Assembly: GCA_025617745.1 (NCBI GenBank)
Contig: CM046862.1
Coordinates: 53,695,097-53,759,096, forward strand
DNA length: 64,000 bases
Direction of reading: 5' to 3'
Source: Heliocidaris erythrogramma
Lineage: Eukaryota; Echinodermata; Echinoidea; Camarodonta; Echinometridae
The position numbers and the translations under genes were made by a program. Of the stretch, positions 32,348 to 43,370 are shown in pieces. The notes beneath the pieces are model-generated. The model was not told the origin of the DNA. It was given only the letters and a program-made list of their open reading frames with translations, and did no database searches. The stretch's first letter is position 1. Every line of letters starts with the position of its first letter.

Positions 32348-34330
32348 ATGACTGAGGAAATTCATGCTGCTAAGTGTCACAGGAGACGCCTTGAACGCAA
32401 GTGGAGGAGTACTAGAAGTGAGGAGGATCGCGCTTTATACCAGAAACAACGTCAGATTGTTTCCCAGGAAATTCAGAAGGCAAAAACTAAATACTATTCA
32501 GAATTCGTTGAAGAATGTGAAGGTAATCAAAGACGTCTTTTCACTGTGGTTGACACTCTGCTTCATCGTAAGAAGGAGACTATTCTTCCAGTTGCCTCTT
32601 CAGACCAGATACTCGCTGATGAATTCTGCCAGTTTTTCTTCAACAAGGTCACTAAGATACGTGATGACATTGATGCCGAGCTCCGGGTAGAACAACATGT
32701 ACAGCACTACGAGTTGCTACCTGTTCCAGTTATGACTGACTTTGCACCAGCTTCTGTAAGTGAGATCAAGAGAGCTGTCATGGGTTCACCAACATCATCA
32801 TGTGAGCTAGATCCAGTTCCTACTTCCTTGATAAAAGAATGCATTGATGTATTTGCACCATACATTACAGAATTTGTTAATAAGTCTCTTCGAAGTGCGA
32901 GTTTTCCTGCGACTATGCAACAGGCTCTCGTGAAGCCTCTCCTCAAGAAAGCAAATCTGGACAGGCAAGTTTTTTCGAATTATCGACCTGTGGCAAATCT
33001 AAGTTTCTTATCAAAGGTTATTGAACGTATTGTTTCAATACGTATTCAGTCCTTTCTTAATGACAATGACCTTCAAGATAACTTCCAATCGGCCTACCGA
33101 GGAAAGCACAGCGTTGAGACTGCACTTTTACGAGTGCAAAATGATATCCTTGCCGGAATGGACTGTGGAAAAGTGACTGGGTTGATTCTGCTCGATCTAA
33201 GTAGTGCATTCGACACAGTAGACCACGCCATACTGCTGAAGAGACTCCAGTCGATCGGAATTGGTGGACAGGCTCACCAGTGGTTAACATCTTATCTCTC
33301 AAACAGATCCCAGAGGGTTTGCGTTCATGGAGCTGTTTCTGGGAAAGTTCATCTTCCCTTCTCTGTGCCCCAGGGATCGGTGCTTGGGCCGCAACTCTTC
33401 AATATCTATACTCTTCCCCTCCATGATATCATCAAGAGGCATAATCTCAATCACCATATGTATGCCGATGACACGCAAATATATTTTTCGTGTTCTCCTA
33501 CACAATGTGAAGTTGATGCCTGTATTGCTCGTGTTGAAGTCTGTATACGTGAAATTAGGAACTGGATGAAGGATAATTATTTGAAGCTCAATGATGAGAA
33601 ATCTCAGTTTATTATGCTGGGTTCGAGGCAGCAGCTCAACAAATTGACAATTCCTAATTTGAATATTGGTTCTTCATCAATTACTCCAGTGGATAAAGTT
33701 CGGAATCTAGGAGTTATTTTTGACTCAAATATGACCATGGATTCACAGGTATCATCGTGTGTTAAACTCGCTATCCACAGTCTCCGTAACCTCCGTGCTA
33801 TTCGCAAGTATCTAACTACAAAAGCAGCTGAGCAGCTTGTGCATGCATTTGTAACATCCCGGATTGATTGCTGTAACTCGTTGTTATATGGCATCTCTCA
33901 GTCTCAAGTAAGGAGGCTCCAACTTGTTCAGAATGCTGCTGCCCGTCTAGTTACATGTACGCACAAGTATTCTCACATCACACCAGTCCTTAAGTTCCTT
34001 CATTGGCTTCCTGTTGAACACCGTCTCACGTATAAAACCCTTCTGATTGCGTATCGTGCCCTGAAGTTCTCCTCTCCACAGTATATTTCATCTCTTCTTG
34101 ACTTTCACAAGCCTGGTCGTCCTGGTCTCCGCTCTTCCAATACATCTACTCTTGATCTTTTCATTCCTAAAACCAGACGGTCATGGGGTGATCGAGCATT
34201 TATATCAGCAGCTCCCCGTTTGTGGAACAGTCTTCCAACTAAAATAAAGGACTGTAAATCAGTAGAACATTTCAAGTCCTGTCTGAAAACTCATCTAATG
34301 GCCCAATATTATTGTAGTAATTTGCATTGA
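32348..34330 (+). CDS. LINE reverse transcriptase
   Basis: 660 codons open, and the same frame is open back to about 32,135 (PLRSVNRDQFQSGVHES). Reverse transcriptase signatures: NYRPVANLSFLSKVIE (about 210-227), QSAYR..HSVETALL (247-261), motif A LDLSSAFDTVDH with Asp283 and Asp289, VPQGSVLGPQLFN (341-353) and motif C YADD at 372-375. The C-terminal part has the conserved RLVTCTHKYSHITPVLKFLH, HWLPV and APRLWNSLP segments of CR1/L2 proteins and ends 163 bp before the (ATT)n tail. It would copy its own RNA at a nick in chromosomal DNA. All catalytic residues are intact, so only the frame change and 5' truncation make it defective. Confidence 0.92.
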   Translation: MTEEIHAAKCHRRRLERKWRSTRSEEDRALYQKQRQIVSQEIQKAKTKYYSEFVEECEGNQRRLFTVVDTLLHRKKETILPVASSDQILADEFCQFFFNKVTKIRDDIDAELRVEQHVQHYELLPVPVMTDFAPASVSEIKRAVMGSPTSSCELDPVPTSLIKECIDVFAPYITEFVNKSLRSASFPATMQQALVKPLLKKANLDRQVFSNYRPVANLSFLSKVIERIVSIRIQSFLNDNDLQDNFQSAYRGKHSVETALLRVQNDILAGMDCGKVTGLILLDLSSAFDTVDHAILLKRLQSIGIGGQAHQWLTSYLSNRSQRVCVHGAVSGKVHLPFSVPQGSVLGPQLFNIYTLPLHDIIKRHNLNHHMYADDTQIYFSCSPTQCEVDACIARVEVCIREIRNWMKDNYLKLNDEKSQFIMLGSRQQLNKLTIPNLNIGSSSITPVDKVRNLGVIFDSNMTMDSQVSSCVKLAIHSLRNLRAIRKYLTTKAAEQLVHAFVTSRIDCCNSLLYGISQSQVRRLQLVQNAAARLVTCTHKYSHITPVLKFLHWLPVEHRLTYKTLLIAYRALKFSSPQYISSLLDFHKPGRPGLRSSNTSTLDLFIPKTRRSWGDRAFISAAPRLWNSLPTKIKDCKSVEHFKSCLKTHLMAQYYCSNLH

Positions 34331-34468
34331 CATGAATTTCAATGTCTTTATACCCTAACCTGTAATGTTATCATTGTAATTGTATTTTAGGTTAAGTTTA
34401 TATGCAACTGAATTGTAAGCGCCTTGAGCACCCTTTGGGTGGATATGTTTTTGCGCATTATAAGTGTC

Positions 34469-34493
34469 TATATTATTATTATTATTATTATTA
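34469..34493 (+). repeat. (ATT)n LINE tail
   Basis: About eight ATT units ending the LINE at 31,440-34,493. Confidence 0.9.
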
Positions 34494-34842
34494 TGATCTA
34501 GAAAAAAGGACAGTAAAATATCTCATTTGTGACTATAAAAACACCTAGGAATGAGTAGAACGATTTGCTTAAAGGCGGTCAGTCGCCGGTTTCAATGGGG
34601 AAAAATCTGTGTTTGCTGATGCTGCAAAATAGTTCTTGCGCATACGAAATTAGGTCTAGTCGAAAGTATATTGAGGATCAGCGAAATGTCTTTCTCCTCG
34701 GCAAAAATCCGCATAGATCGCTGTGATATTGTAAGTTGTACTGAATAGCGAACGAATACATGTTTTGCGCTATGTGTATCCTGCAATCTGCTGTCTGACG
34801 CCGTACCATTATACTATAGAACAAAGCAATTTCATCTTTATT

Positions 34843-36322
34843 ATGGATGACACTTTCAGTATTTCGGAGTTAGCGACAGATATCTCAATTCTAAACGTGG
34901 AGGGAGATTTGGAGCCGACTGCCTGTAAATGTTCAGGAAGCTAGCTGCTGCAGTGCTGATACAAAACGGGCAGACGGATGTGCCCTTGCAAGAGTGAAGG
35001 CCATCCCTGCACACTGCGGTGTTCCTGCGGGAAACGTCGCCCGTGCATCAACCGGGAACCCGATGGCGATGACGATGAATCAACTTCAAATGTGAGTACG
35101 GTAGATCATTATCTCAGCCTATTTATCCGAACCAAGGTCTATGCAACAAATTAGATAATTTTTCTTGCGATTTGTCATTGTGTAAAAAACTAAATTAAGA
35201 CTCAAGAGAAATATAATTTAATTATAGTGTGAATGTGACTGTGAGATGTCACAGCCAGGGCCTAGGTCTGAGTGTGTTTGTAAGAATCTTCATTCAAAAT
35301 GAAACTGAAGAAGGAAGAATGAGAAGAGGAATCTATTTATAAATGAAGGTATGCCAATATGTAATTAGAATCAACACCAGACATGTCAATGGGTGATTGG
35401 CGAACTGGCTTCACCTGTGTGAGCTGTGACGAAGTACCTCCCCCCCCCCCCCCCTGTAAAGATACCAACAGAAATTGATTTGAAGGGGGGGGGGAAGTCT
35501 AGTACAGGCTTTTGCAAGTCAGAGTCACAGTAATGTTTGAATGTATACACACATGTATGTATGTATATCTAATTGTGACTCCAAAGATTCAAATGCACCT
35601 AGTGGTACCAAATATATCAATACAATGGAACCTATTAATATTTTCCCCTACAAATTTAATAATTTTATGATTTTTTCACCAAAACAGTATTTCCATACTT
35701 GAACTTTGAACAGGGTGGAATGTGCACTTTACATTATTTACATTTATTTTTTCCTTACTTTATTCACTGTTGTTTTTCTTTTTTCTTACTCAATGTAGAT
35801 CTGTGATGGATCGAGAGAGAGCTGATCTAGAACGCGTCACCATCCAGTTCCTCTGCAGATTCACAGATGTTTACTTGGATGCCATAGCAGCTGTAGAGCC
35901 TACCCAACCTGCTGAAGAAAGGCCTGGACCGAGCAGCCGGCCTGCATCATGTTGTAGATGTGGTGGAAGATATGTGCCCATGCCAAAGGAGGTAGAGAAT
36001 GTGTGTGTTGCCATGTCCGCACCTGCGTCATGACTGCTCAATACTTCACTGATGCATTTCTAAATGGCAATGTCTTGGTTGCATGCATGGCAGCAAGCAA
36101 CAATGAATTTCCAAGGGACATTCCGAGGTTGAATGAATCGTACCGGCATTATGCCTACAAACAATTCACGTATATATATTCACTAGGTCTAATATTCACC
36201 ATGGGTACTTGGGAGCAGGAAACAGGAGAGTTGTTCCATCATGTGCTACACTGCGGATAAGGTATGCCTATCTATTCCCCACGAGGGCTTACAAGGGCTT
36301 CGTCAATGGAGTACAAGATTGA
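34843..36322 (+). pseudogene. Spliced gene: Cys-rich domain plus P2X7-type zinc ballast domain, decayed
   Basis: Exon 1 starts MDDTFSISELATDISILNVE (ATG 34,843). It leads into a Cys-rich block readable as CKCSGS, CCSADTKRADGC and CKSEGHPCTLRCSCGKRRPC, and ends at a good donor (GTGAGT, 35,092). A short exon near 35,228 gives CECDCEMSQPGP. After a pyrimidine tract and TAG at 35,799, the last exon encodes RADLERVTIQFLCRF, then CCRCGGRYVPMPKEVENVCC, YRHYAYKQF, GYLGAGNRRVVPSCATLRIR, YKGFVNG and TGA at 36,320. This is the Zn-binding 'ballast' domain of P2X7 receptors (CCxCGxC, AYRQF and RRVIPSC are its marks), a domain also found alone in many invertebrate proteins. At least four frame changes occur, mostly at short repeats (GCCC, GTGTGTGT, TATATATA). 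There is no channel domain. Function is unknown. Confidence 0.7.
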
Positions 36323-37344
36323 AATCCATCTAACATCATTACTGGTCTTGATCTTTTTTATGTCTCCTTTTATTGTTGAAATATAGATCTGCTGGACATA
36401 GAACTGTTATCCTTCTTTAAAAAAATTGTTTATTATAGTTCCTGTTTATATTCACCTTTTTCTTGGTGATTGTAGTATGTATGTACAAAAGAAAGCATTT
36501 TCTGTGTGTAATCATTTAACATAATATTTACGTTAACATTTATCAGAGAGGAAAATATATTCATGTCATTTGAAACAAACCAAAAATCTTATCTGATGAA
36601 GGGTTTCCGTTATGACATTGTATAAACTTCATTTAATCTATTTTTCCCTGTGTATTTCAACGCATTCCATGACCATGAATATGCATGTCTTCTGTGATGT
36701 TTTTCTATTTATGGTGAATATTTAGTCTGATTTGTCATGCTGTTTTTAGCTGAACTAGCAGTCCATTGGGTTTGCTACATGATGTACATTGTGTGAAGTG
36801 AGATGCACATGAATTACATGTACATAAACTTCAATAAGAGTTTGCCATTTGGTGATCATAAGAAGTGGTTGATCAAAACGATTGTAATATATTGTATCAA
36901 TGCATGTAATTACAACCAAACAATACCACTTGCCAGCATATAAGTGATTGTGTGTGACGTACATTTAACAACATATCTTTTGTACCTACATGTATCTGTG
37001 TTCCTGACTGTAATCATTTTATTTAGGTATTTATGGTATTATAAACTGCAATATGTCAATGTTGCAATATTCAATGAAAATATCCTTGCCAGCATATTCC
37101 TGTGTGAATGTCCATAATATAATGCAATATGAAAACTATACATACATGTATGTCCAAAATAAATCTGCCAGTGAACGTTGCCATTTTCAGTTGAATGTTG
37201 GGTAGCCTTTGATAAGGTGATCACACTAAATAGTGAAGTTGTTTTCCTTCCAAGATTTACATGTACTTTTATTGTGATCTGTATACACTGTTTGTTTTAG
37301 AATTTGCTTATGCAATATGCATAGATCCACAAACCTTTCCTGAT

Positions 37345-37840
37345 GTATACTGTTGAAAGTATAGTTTTACACTTCTCAGCTGATTTTTGTATTTTATTTA
37401 TTACAATTTGATATACATGTATTCTAGATCCACAAACTTGCCTTGAAACATGCACATTTAGTGTTGAAATAATAGTTTTGCAATATGAAGTTGATTTCTT
37501 CTCATACTAGTTGTATAGATTTATCAGCAGTTATATAATTTTTAAGAAACGTATGTATTATGCATACAGGGACATTTCTGTTAATTCTTTTATATGCCAT
37601 TTGCTATTCCATATGGTATGCCTATATACTGTTGAAAGTATAGTTTTATACTACCGAGCTGATTTTTGTATATATTTTAGTGTTGACAATATAGTTTCAA
37701 TGTTCAGTTGATTTTTACTCTCACTTGGGTAGTTTTATTACAAGTTATACATGTATTATTTTAAAGAAACTTAAAAGTATTACATACAGGAACACCTTTT
37801 CTACTTTTCTTTTTCCTTGTGATTTGCCATTTGCAATGGC
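37345..37840 (+). repeat. Diverged tandem duplication (about 215-280 bp unit)
   Basis: TATACTGTTGAAAGTATAGT, GCTGATTTTTGTAT, TTTTAAGAAACxTA, TACAGGxACA and GATTTGCCATTTGC-type words recur in the same order at 37,345-37,615 and 37,624-37,840. Confidence 0.7.
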
Positions 37841-38139
37841 ACTGCATGTAACATGTAAGGAAGTAAAGGAAGACAGCATGAAAAAGTACTCTTCATTGTG
37901 TGTACGTGTCACAAGTTTTGAAGTATTGTAATCTACATACCTTTTATTTCATTTTATTTTTGTACAGTGGAGCATCATTAATGAACTTCTTGGAACCAAG
38001 GAAATTCCCTCTTTATATCAAAACCTTGTTATACCAGGGCTAAAATACAATAGAATACAAAAAAGTGGGGACTGGCAAAAATACTGTCTTATAATGAGTT
38101 TGTTATACCATTGTTCTTTATAAGGAGGTTCCACTGTAC

Positions 38140-38559
38140 AATGTATATACGTGGAGGAAGGCATATGGAGTGAGATAGGAGAGAAGAGAAACAGGAGGGA
38201 AATAGAGAGAGAGAGAGAACAAGGGAGAAAAATTATCAAGGTCATGAGAGAAAGAGAGAGTGAAAGATAAGATAGAGAAACGGAACGAGCTAGAATCAGG
38301 GCTGTCAAGTAAAGTTTTCCTCCTCAAGTTTATCAATACAAAATTAAGATTAATCTATAATTCTATTATCAGGCCCCCTTTTTTTTCTTATTTTAAAAAT
38401 AATTCCTGTCAACTCTTTGCACGATGGCCATTCACTTAGTGTCCAGTTATTAAAGATTGATTCCCCTCTTTCGAAATCAGCCAGAGAAGAGAAAGAGAAG
38501 AGAAAGAGGAGGGAGAGAGGGAGACAGAGAGAGAACAAGGGAGATAAATTATCAAGGTC

Positions 38560-38594
<35 letters not shown>

Positions 38595-38640
38595 AGATGA
38601 GATAGAGAAACGGAACGTAAGTGAGAATAAAAGAGAGAGT
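38140..38640 (+). repeat. Purine-rich (GA)n region with duplicated 95-bp block
   Basis: The block GAACAAGGGAGA, AAATTATCAAGGTCATGAGA, GAGATAGAGAAACGGAACG occurs at 38,215-38,290 and again at 38,533-38,617, the second copy with a pure (GA)n expansion. Confidence 0.8.
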
Positions 38641-39130
38641 GGAAGGGAATATTAGTGGGTGTAAGGCCATCGCCAGGGTTCACCTCCGGGGCGCACCCGG
38701 CGCTGGCGACCGTAGCATGTGGAGGTACACTGTACGATTTTCAAATGGTGTGCAGCTCAAGCAGATACAACACGAACTTTTTATTCAAACTTTCCTTGGA
38801 GGAAACAAGCAGCCGACGTCCAAATTTATTTCTTTGTGTTCAATCCACAAATTGTACGCGCTGTGGATACGTAATCTCGTCTGACTGTCTCTCCTCTCGA
38901 CCTCCATTTCGTTCGAAAACCGCTATTATTTTCGTGCCTCTAGCCTAGGCATAGACCATAGCATGGAGTATCCCCGAAACTGAAACATAGCGTATTGCTG
39001 GCAAGCTCAGCTCTCGCCCCTGCGCTGGCAGGCTATTTACAAATTGTCCGAGCGATTCCGGAAATCTCCGAACTTGCCTTAGGTGGGACAGCATAGAAAT
39101 ACACGGGCACCGACGACTGACCGCCTTTAA

Positions 39131-40080
39131 GATTCGGTAGCCTCTAATCGAGGCGATGTGCTGCTCTTTTGATCCCCTGGTCGATCCTCGAAACCCGCGG
39201 AATCATCCTAATTGCGCGGGAAGTCTTGCTCAGCACATAACCTCAACGCACTCGTCAACGTTACTTGTTGTTTTCTTATTTTTAACTTTGAATTCTTTCG
39301 TCAATTTGCTATGAAAATCTTTCATGAATAATTCAGTTCCTGGTAGAGAAAATGAACCAATCATTAGCTTCTCTGACGTGGCGTGAAGAGACCGCTAAGC
39401 TGATTCCAACCATGGGGAAAGTAACAATTTGTTATCGCAAATAGGACATGATAATTTCCACATATACAAGAAAAGTACACTGTAAAAAATTAATGTAAAT
39501 TAACAGGTTTTTTCCTGCCATTTTACAAGAAAAATACCGTATTAACACTGTAATTTTACAAGTCAAAACCCTGTTAATCTACAATTATTGTTTACAGTGT
39601 ATGGCTGTTGACCATTTTCTTTTTGAAAACTGAACAATTAAACGTCTATTTGTGAGTAGAGATTTTATCAAGAGAAAAGAAAAGTATTCACAATTTCAGC
39701 TTTATCCCGCTATCTACCCTTTTCGGTCCCCACTGAATAATGGAAGAGCTCAATCTTTTCCGTTACGGTTCCTTTTATTTGATTGGTTACACGCGCTGAA
39801 CAATAGAGTTCAGTGTTTACGTTTAAATCTAGCTGGGCGTTAAAAACGTAACGAGTCGTACTGCCCTATTTGGGAAGGTTGTTGAATGATGCATATAGTC
39901 TCGGTCGTCTTGAATATATAACACGATAAGAACTACTTTCGAAAATAAACTCGAGGTCAATTTCAAAGACCTATTGTACTGCCCATAGAAGTCAGGTTCG
40001 GATTATGTAATACACCATTGATGGTGTGAGCACTGGAATAGAACCTCATTCATTAAGACGAGTGACGTTACTTGGCTTGC
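39131..40080. other. Unassigned sequence with one MITE
   Basis: No gene recognised. Contains the 122-bp MITE at 39,478-39,599. Confidence 0.5.
39478..39599. mobile_element. 122-bp MITE, CACTGTAAA ends, TA target duplication
   Basis: Ends CACTGTAAA and TTTACAGTG, flanked by TA (39,476-39,477 and 39,600-39,601). Subterminal AACAGGTTTT and AAACCCTGTT extend the inverted repeat imperfectly. TA suggests a Tc1/mariner-type source. Confidence 0.7.
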
Positions 40081-40107
40081 GTCTAATTTTAATTTTCAAA
40101 GTTTTAA

Positions 40108-40374
40108 TCATATTCCAAGTTTCAAGAGGGAACGGGGCATCCTGGTAACATCAGAACATGGGTCTAATGATATCATCTCATCCATGCCGTAGATGAATAT
40201 TTCTGTGTTCGGGGGTTTCACAGTCGTAGACAAGCTATTGGGAATCGAATCACTAGAGCTTGGTCCAGGGTTAGGGATAATGTCCATACACATGTCATTC
40301 CAAAACGAGTCATAAAATCCGAATAACCAGTAGCCAATACAGTAGAAAAACAAAACAAAAAAAATTGTGGACAT
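40108..40374 (-). pseudogene. LINE N-terminus with hydrophobic leader and 2A-like NPGP
   Basis: The first 25 residues are strongly hydrophobic (STIFFVLFFYCIGYWLFGF). Residues 31-38 read DIIPNPGP, a 2A-like ribosome-skipping motif with NPGP intact but the usual Glu replaced by Ile. The polar stretch after it has no PHD finger. The same order (hydrophobic leader, 2A-like motif) occurs in the LINE at 214-1,650. It lies at the end of a series of tandem repeats of about 425 bp that would form its 5' UTR. The rest of the LINE is missing below about 40,080. The frame is open but short; I call it a fragment. Confidence 0.5.
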
Positions 40375-41380
40375 AATATCTCAGGAGATAAAGAAACTCA
40401 GAACAAAAAAACAAAAAACAAACAAACAAACAAAAAGACACAGCCAAAGTCGAGGTTTGGTGTATTGCACATTCATGTAGTTCATTTACGAGTGACCAGA
40501 ACACTGTAAACTACCAGAAATCGAGTAACGTGTGGATATAATGTATATCAAGAAATTTCTAAACAAATTAAATCATAGCAAGAACAACCAAATTTTTGAT
40601 GATATAACTCCTACTACCCAAGTTGATCGTTCTGCTAGCAGAATAACGCCATGAATATAGAGGCTGCAAGACGATAGTTTACGATATATTGGCATGTAAC
40701 TCCAAAACTTCCAAAACAAAATAAAAACTAAGGATCGCGGAATTGCACAGTCACTGAATCGCATATCCAGTAGCCTATCCTGTTCAAAGTGGAAGAAAAG
40801 CAAATTGTGGACGTATATCTCAGGAGATAAACAACTCTGAACAAAATAACACGACCAAAATCGAGCTCTGGTGTAGTGTACATTCATATAGTTCACTTTA
40901 CGAGTGAATAGAACATTGTCAATTGCCAATAATCAAATAAAGTACGGATATATATCATATCAAGAAATATCTAAACAGAATAAATCATAACAAGAACAAC
41001 CAAACTCGAGTTTTGGTTGTATAAGCTATTACCAACCTTGTTCGTTGTGCTAGCGTGACAACGCCACGAATTGTTATATTAACGATATAGAGGCAGCAAG
41101 ACAACAAAACAATATAACGTGACATATTGTTCGACAATGTCATAATTGACAGGGCATTTACTCTTAAAGATAATGTTGTGATAGAAGAATATAATTCAAA
41201 CTACTTGAAAGGAAACGAAGTGTGGATATATATTTCTGGGCATGTATCAGATACCTGAACATATTAACCAAAATAAAGACAATCCATGTAGTTCTCTCTA
41301 CCAATAAAACACCACATGAATATGTATAACTTGGCCTAATCTGCATGTGCAGATGTAATTAAGCAACAAAGGTACATGTA
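40300..41380 (-). repeat. 425-bp tandem repeat, three diverged copies
   Basis: Words TGTGGACxTATATCTCAGGA, AGATAAA, CATTCATxTAGTTCA, ATCAAGAAATxTCTAAACA and AAGAACAACCAAA recur. Copies of the first word are at about 40,368, 40,802 and (diverged) 41,220. Placed 5' of the LINE N-terminus on the minus strand, they look like LINE 5' UTR monomers; that role is inference. Confidence 0.7.
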
Positions 41381-41499
41381 CTACATGGTATACTGTTCAA
41401 CTATAACTAACAAGTCACTTCTCTTTCATGTTTTCCATCTTTTCAGCCCTTTCTATCAGCAAAAGAGAGCTAGAAATATGCGTTTCATACTGTTAATAT

Positions 41500-43370
41500 G
41501 TATACTGGAAATATAGATTGATATATGTACTTATAAATCATGCACTTATGTTACTGCTGAGTATACAAAATATATAAATCCAAATTGAAAAGCGGGTGAT
41601 AGATTTTATCTATCAATTGAAAAGAAAAAAATCCCCAACAGAATGGTCATATTTCATTTAGCGAATCCAATAACCAGGATTCCCATAGTCTGGCTACTTA
41701 CCATCTGTATAACGTAGATCGGAGGCAGGAGAAAAGAGATAAAGAGCAATATGAGCATATATACTACGATCACTTCGTTTAGTTCTCTATCCCCCACCTT
41801 AAAATTTGCACATTTTATTGTTTCTTTACTTATATGTTCATGCAGGTATTACTGACACGTTATACGTTCACAGTGAGGTACAAACCTGTCTCTATTATTT
41901 CGCACAAATACCCCATCTTATGAAAGGTGTACACGTTTATCAAGATAGGAGAGATAAATCTTACACTTATGTAATTTGTCAGTATACAAAAGACATGAAT
42001 ATAATTGTAAAGCGGTGATGGAAATTTTATATCAATTGAAAATAAAAAAAACAACAACAGAAGAATGGTCCTATTTCATTTAGCGAATCGAATTACCAGG
42101 ATTCCAATTCTCTGGATACTTACCGCCTGTGCAACGTGGATCAGAGGCAGGAGAAAATGATAAAGATCAATATTAGCATATAATTACGATTACTTCATTT
42201 TTTCTCGATTTTCCCCTTAAGGTTGGCTCATTTTATTGTTACTTTATTTATCTTGTTATGCAATGAATACTTACTAACGATATATTTTTACAGTGAGGTG
42301 CAAAACTTATCTCTATTATTTCTCACAAATACCCCATCTTATGAAAGGTCGACACGTTTATCAAGGTAAGATAGATATTTGTAAGTCATACACTTATGTT
42401 ATTTCTGAGTATATAAACGACCTAAATCCCAAATTGTAAAGCCGGTGATGGGAATCATGAATTGAAAAGGAAAACGCAAAAAAGAATTGTCGTATTTTAT
42501 TATACGAATGGAATAGCCAGGATTCAAATAATCTCGATAATTGCGGATTGCACGACGTAGATCAGAGCGAGGAGAAAAGACATCACTTCGTTTCTTAAGC
42601 GATTTCGCCATTAAAAATTGCACTATTTTAAAGTTAGTTTTCTTATATTTTCATGCATTTACGAACTGACCCGTAATTTGCACTAATTACCCCATCTTAA
42701 TAAAGATGTACACGTTTATCAAGATAAGATATATAAATATTACACTTATGAAATTTATGAGTATACAACATATATAAATATGAAATTGTAAATCCGTGAT
42801 AAAAATGTTATATTATTCAAAAAGAAAAAAAATCAACAGAAGAATTGTCACATTTCATTTAGCAAATCCAATAACAAGGATTCCAATAGTCTTGATACTT
42901 ACCGACTGTATAGCGTAGATCAGATGCAGGAGAAAAGGTATTAAGAGCAATATTAACATATGTTATGATCACTTCGTTTCTTTCTCATTTTCCCCTTAAA
43001 ATTGGCCCATTTTATCGTTACTTTACTTATATTTTCATGCATTTATTACTGACACCTCATACGTTTACAGTGAGGTACAAAACATATCTCTATTATCTCG
43101 CGCAAATACCACATCTTATGACAGCTCTACACGTTTATCAAGATAAGATAGATAAATCTTACACTTATGTAATTTCTCAGTATATGAAAGATATCAATAT
43201 AACATTGTAAAGACCGGTAATATATATTTTATATGAATTGAAAGGAAAATAACAACTGATAAATAGTCGAGGATTCGAATAGTCTGGATACTTACCGTCT
43301 TTACAACGTAGATCAGAGGCAGGAGAAAGATTTGAAGAGCGATATTAGCAGTTATTACGTATACGAGGCA
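41500..43370 (+). repeat. 390-bp satellite array, five diverged units
   Basis: Same satellite as at 1,672, 8,400 and 17,480. The AAGCCGGTGAT-type word is at about 41,590, 42,008, 42,437, 42,790 and 43,210. This array has no composite unit attached. Confidence 0.88.

Larger units (their letters stand above)
31440..34493 (+). mobile_element. CR1/L2-type LINE, nearly intact, (ATT)n tail
   Basis: 5'-truncated LINE. Homology begins at the first strand of the endonuclease (about 31,440), runs through endonuclease and reverse transcriptase with only one frame change near 32,130, and ends with a typical tail: GCGCCTTGAGCACCCTTTGG, then TTTTGCGCATTATAAG, then (ATT)n to 34,493. The tail type (GCGC motif plus ATT repeats) is that of L2/CR1-related families. 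Low decay compared with the other LINEs here suggests a recent insertion. Confidence 0.88.
36323..39112. other. Non-coding body of the TTAA element
   Basis: No convincing ORF on either strand. It includes the repeats listed separately and a CpG-bearing patch near 38,660-38,720. The missing transposase may have been lost or may act in trans. Confidence 0.5.
34573..39126 (+). mobile_element. TTAA-flanked TIR element carrying a P2X7-ballast-type gene
   Basis: 4.55 kb. Termini: AGGCGGTCAGTCGCCGGT at the left, and the complement of AGGCGGTCAGTCGTCGGT at the right. TTAA flanks both (34,569-34,572 and 39,127-39,130). TTAA target duplication is typical of Kolobok and piggyBac. The ends are not CCC-type, so Kolobok-like is the better guess. 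The left 1.75 kb holds the spliced gene described at 34,843-36,322. The rest has tandem repeats (37,345-37,840), purine-rich repeats (38,140-38,640) and no transposase. The left end lies only 80 bp after the LINE tail. Confidence 0.75.

Noticed and set aside
34843..36322. A P2X receptor ion channel gene
   Set aside because: Only the cytoplasmic ballast-type domain and a Cys-rich region are present; no transmembrane segments or ATP-binding ectodomain.
38621..38948. Two overlapping frames of 87 and 97 codons
   Set aside because: Mutually overlapping, no domain, no splice context, lying in the non-coding part of the TTAA element.
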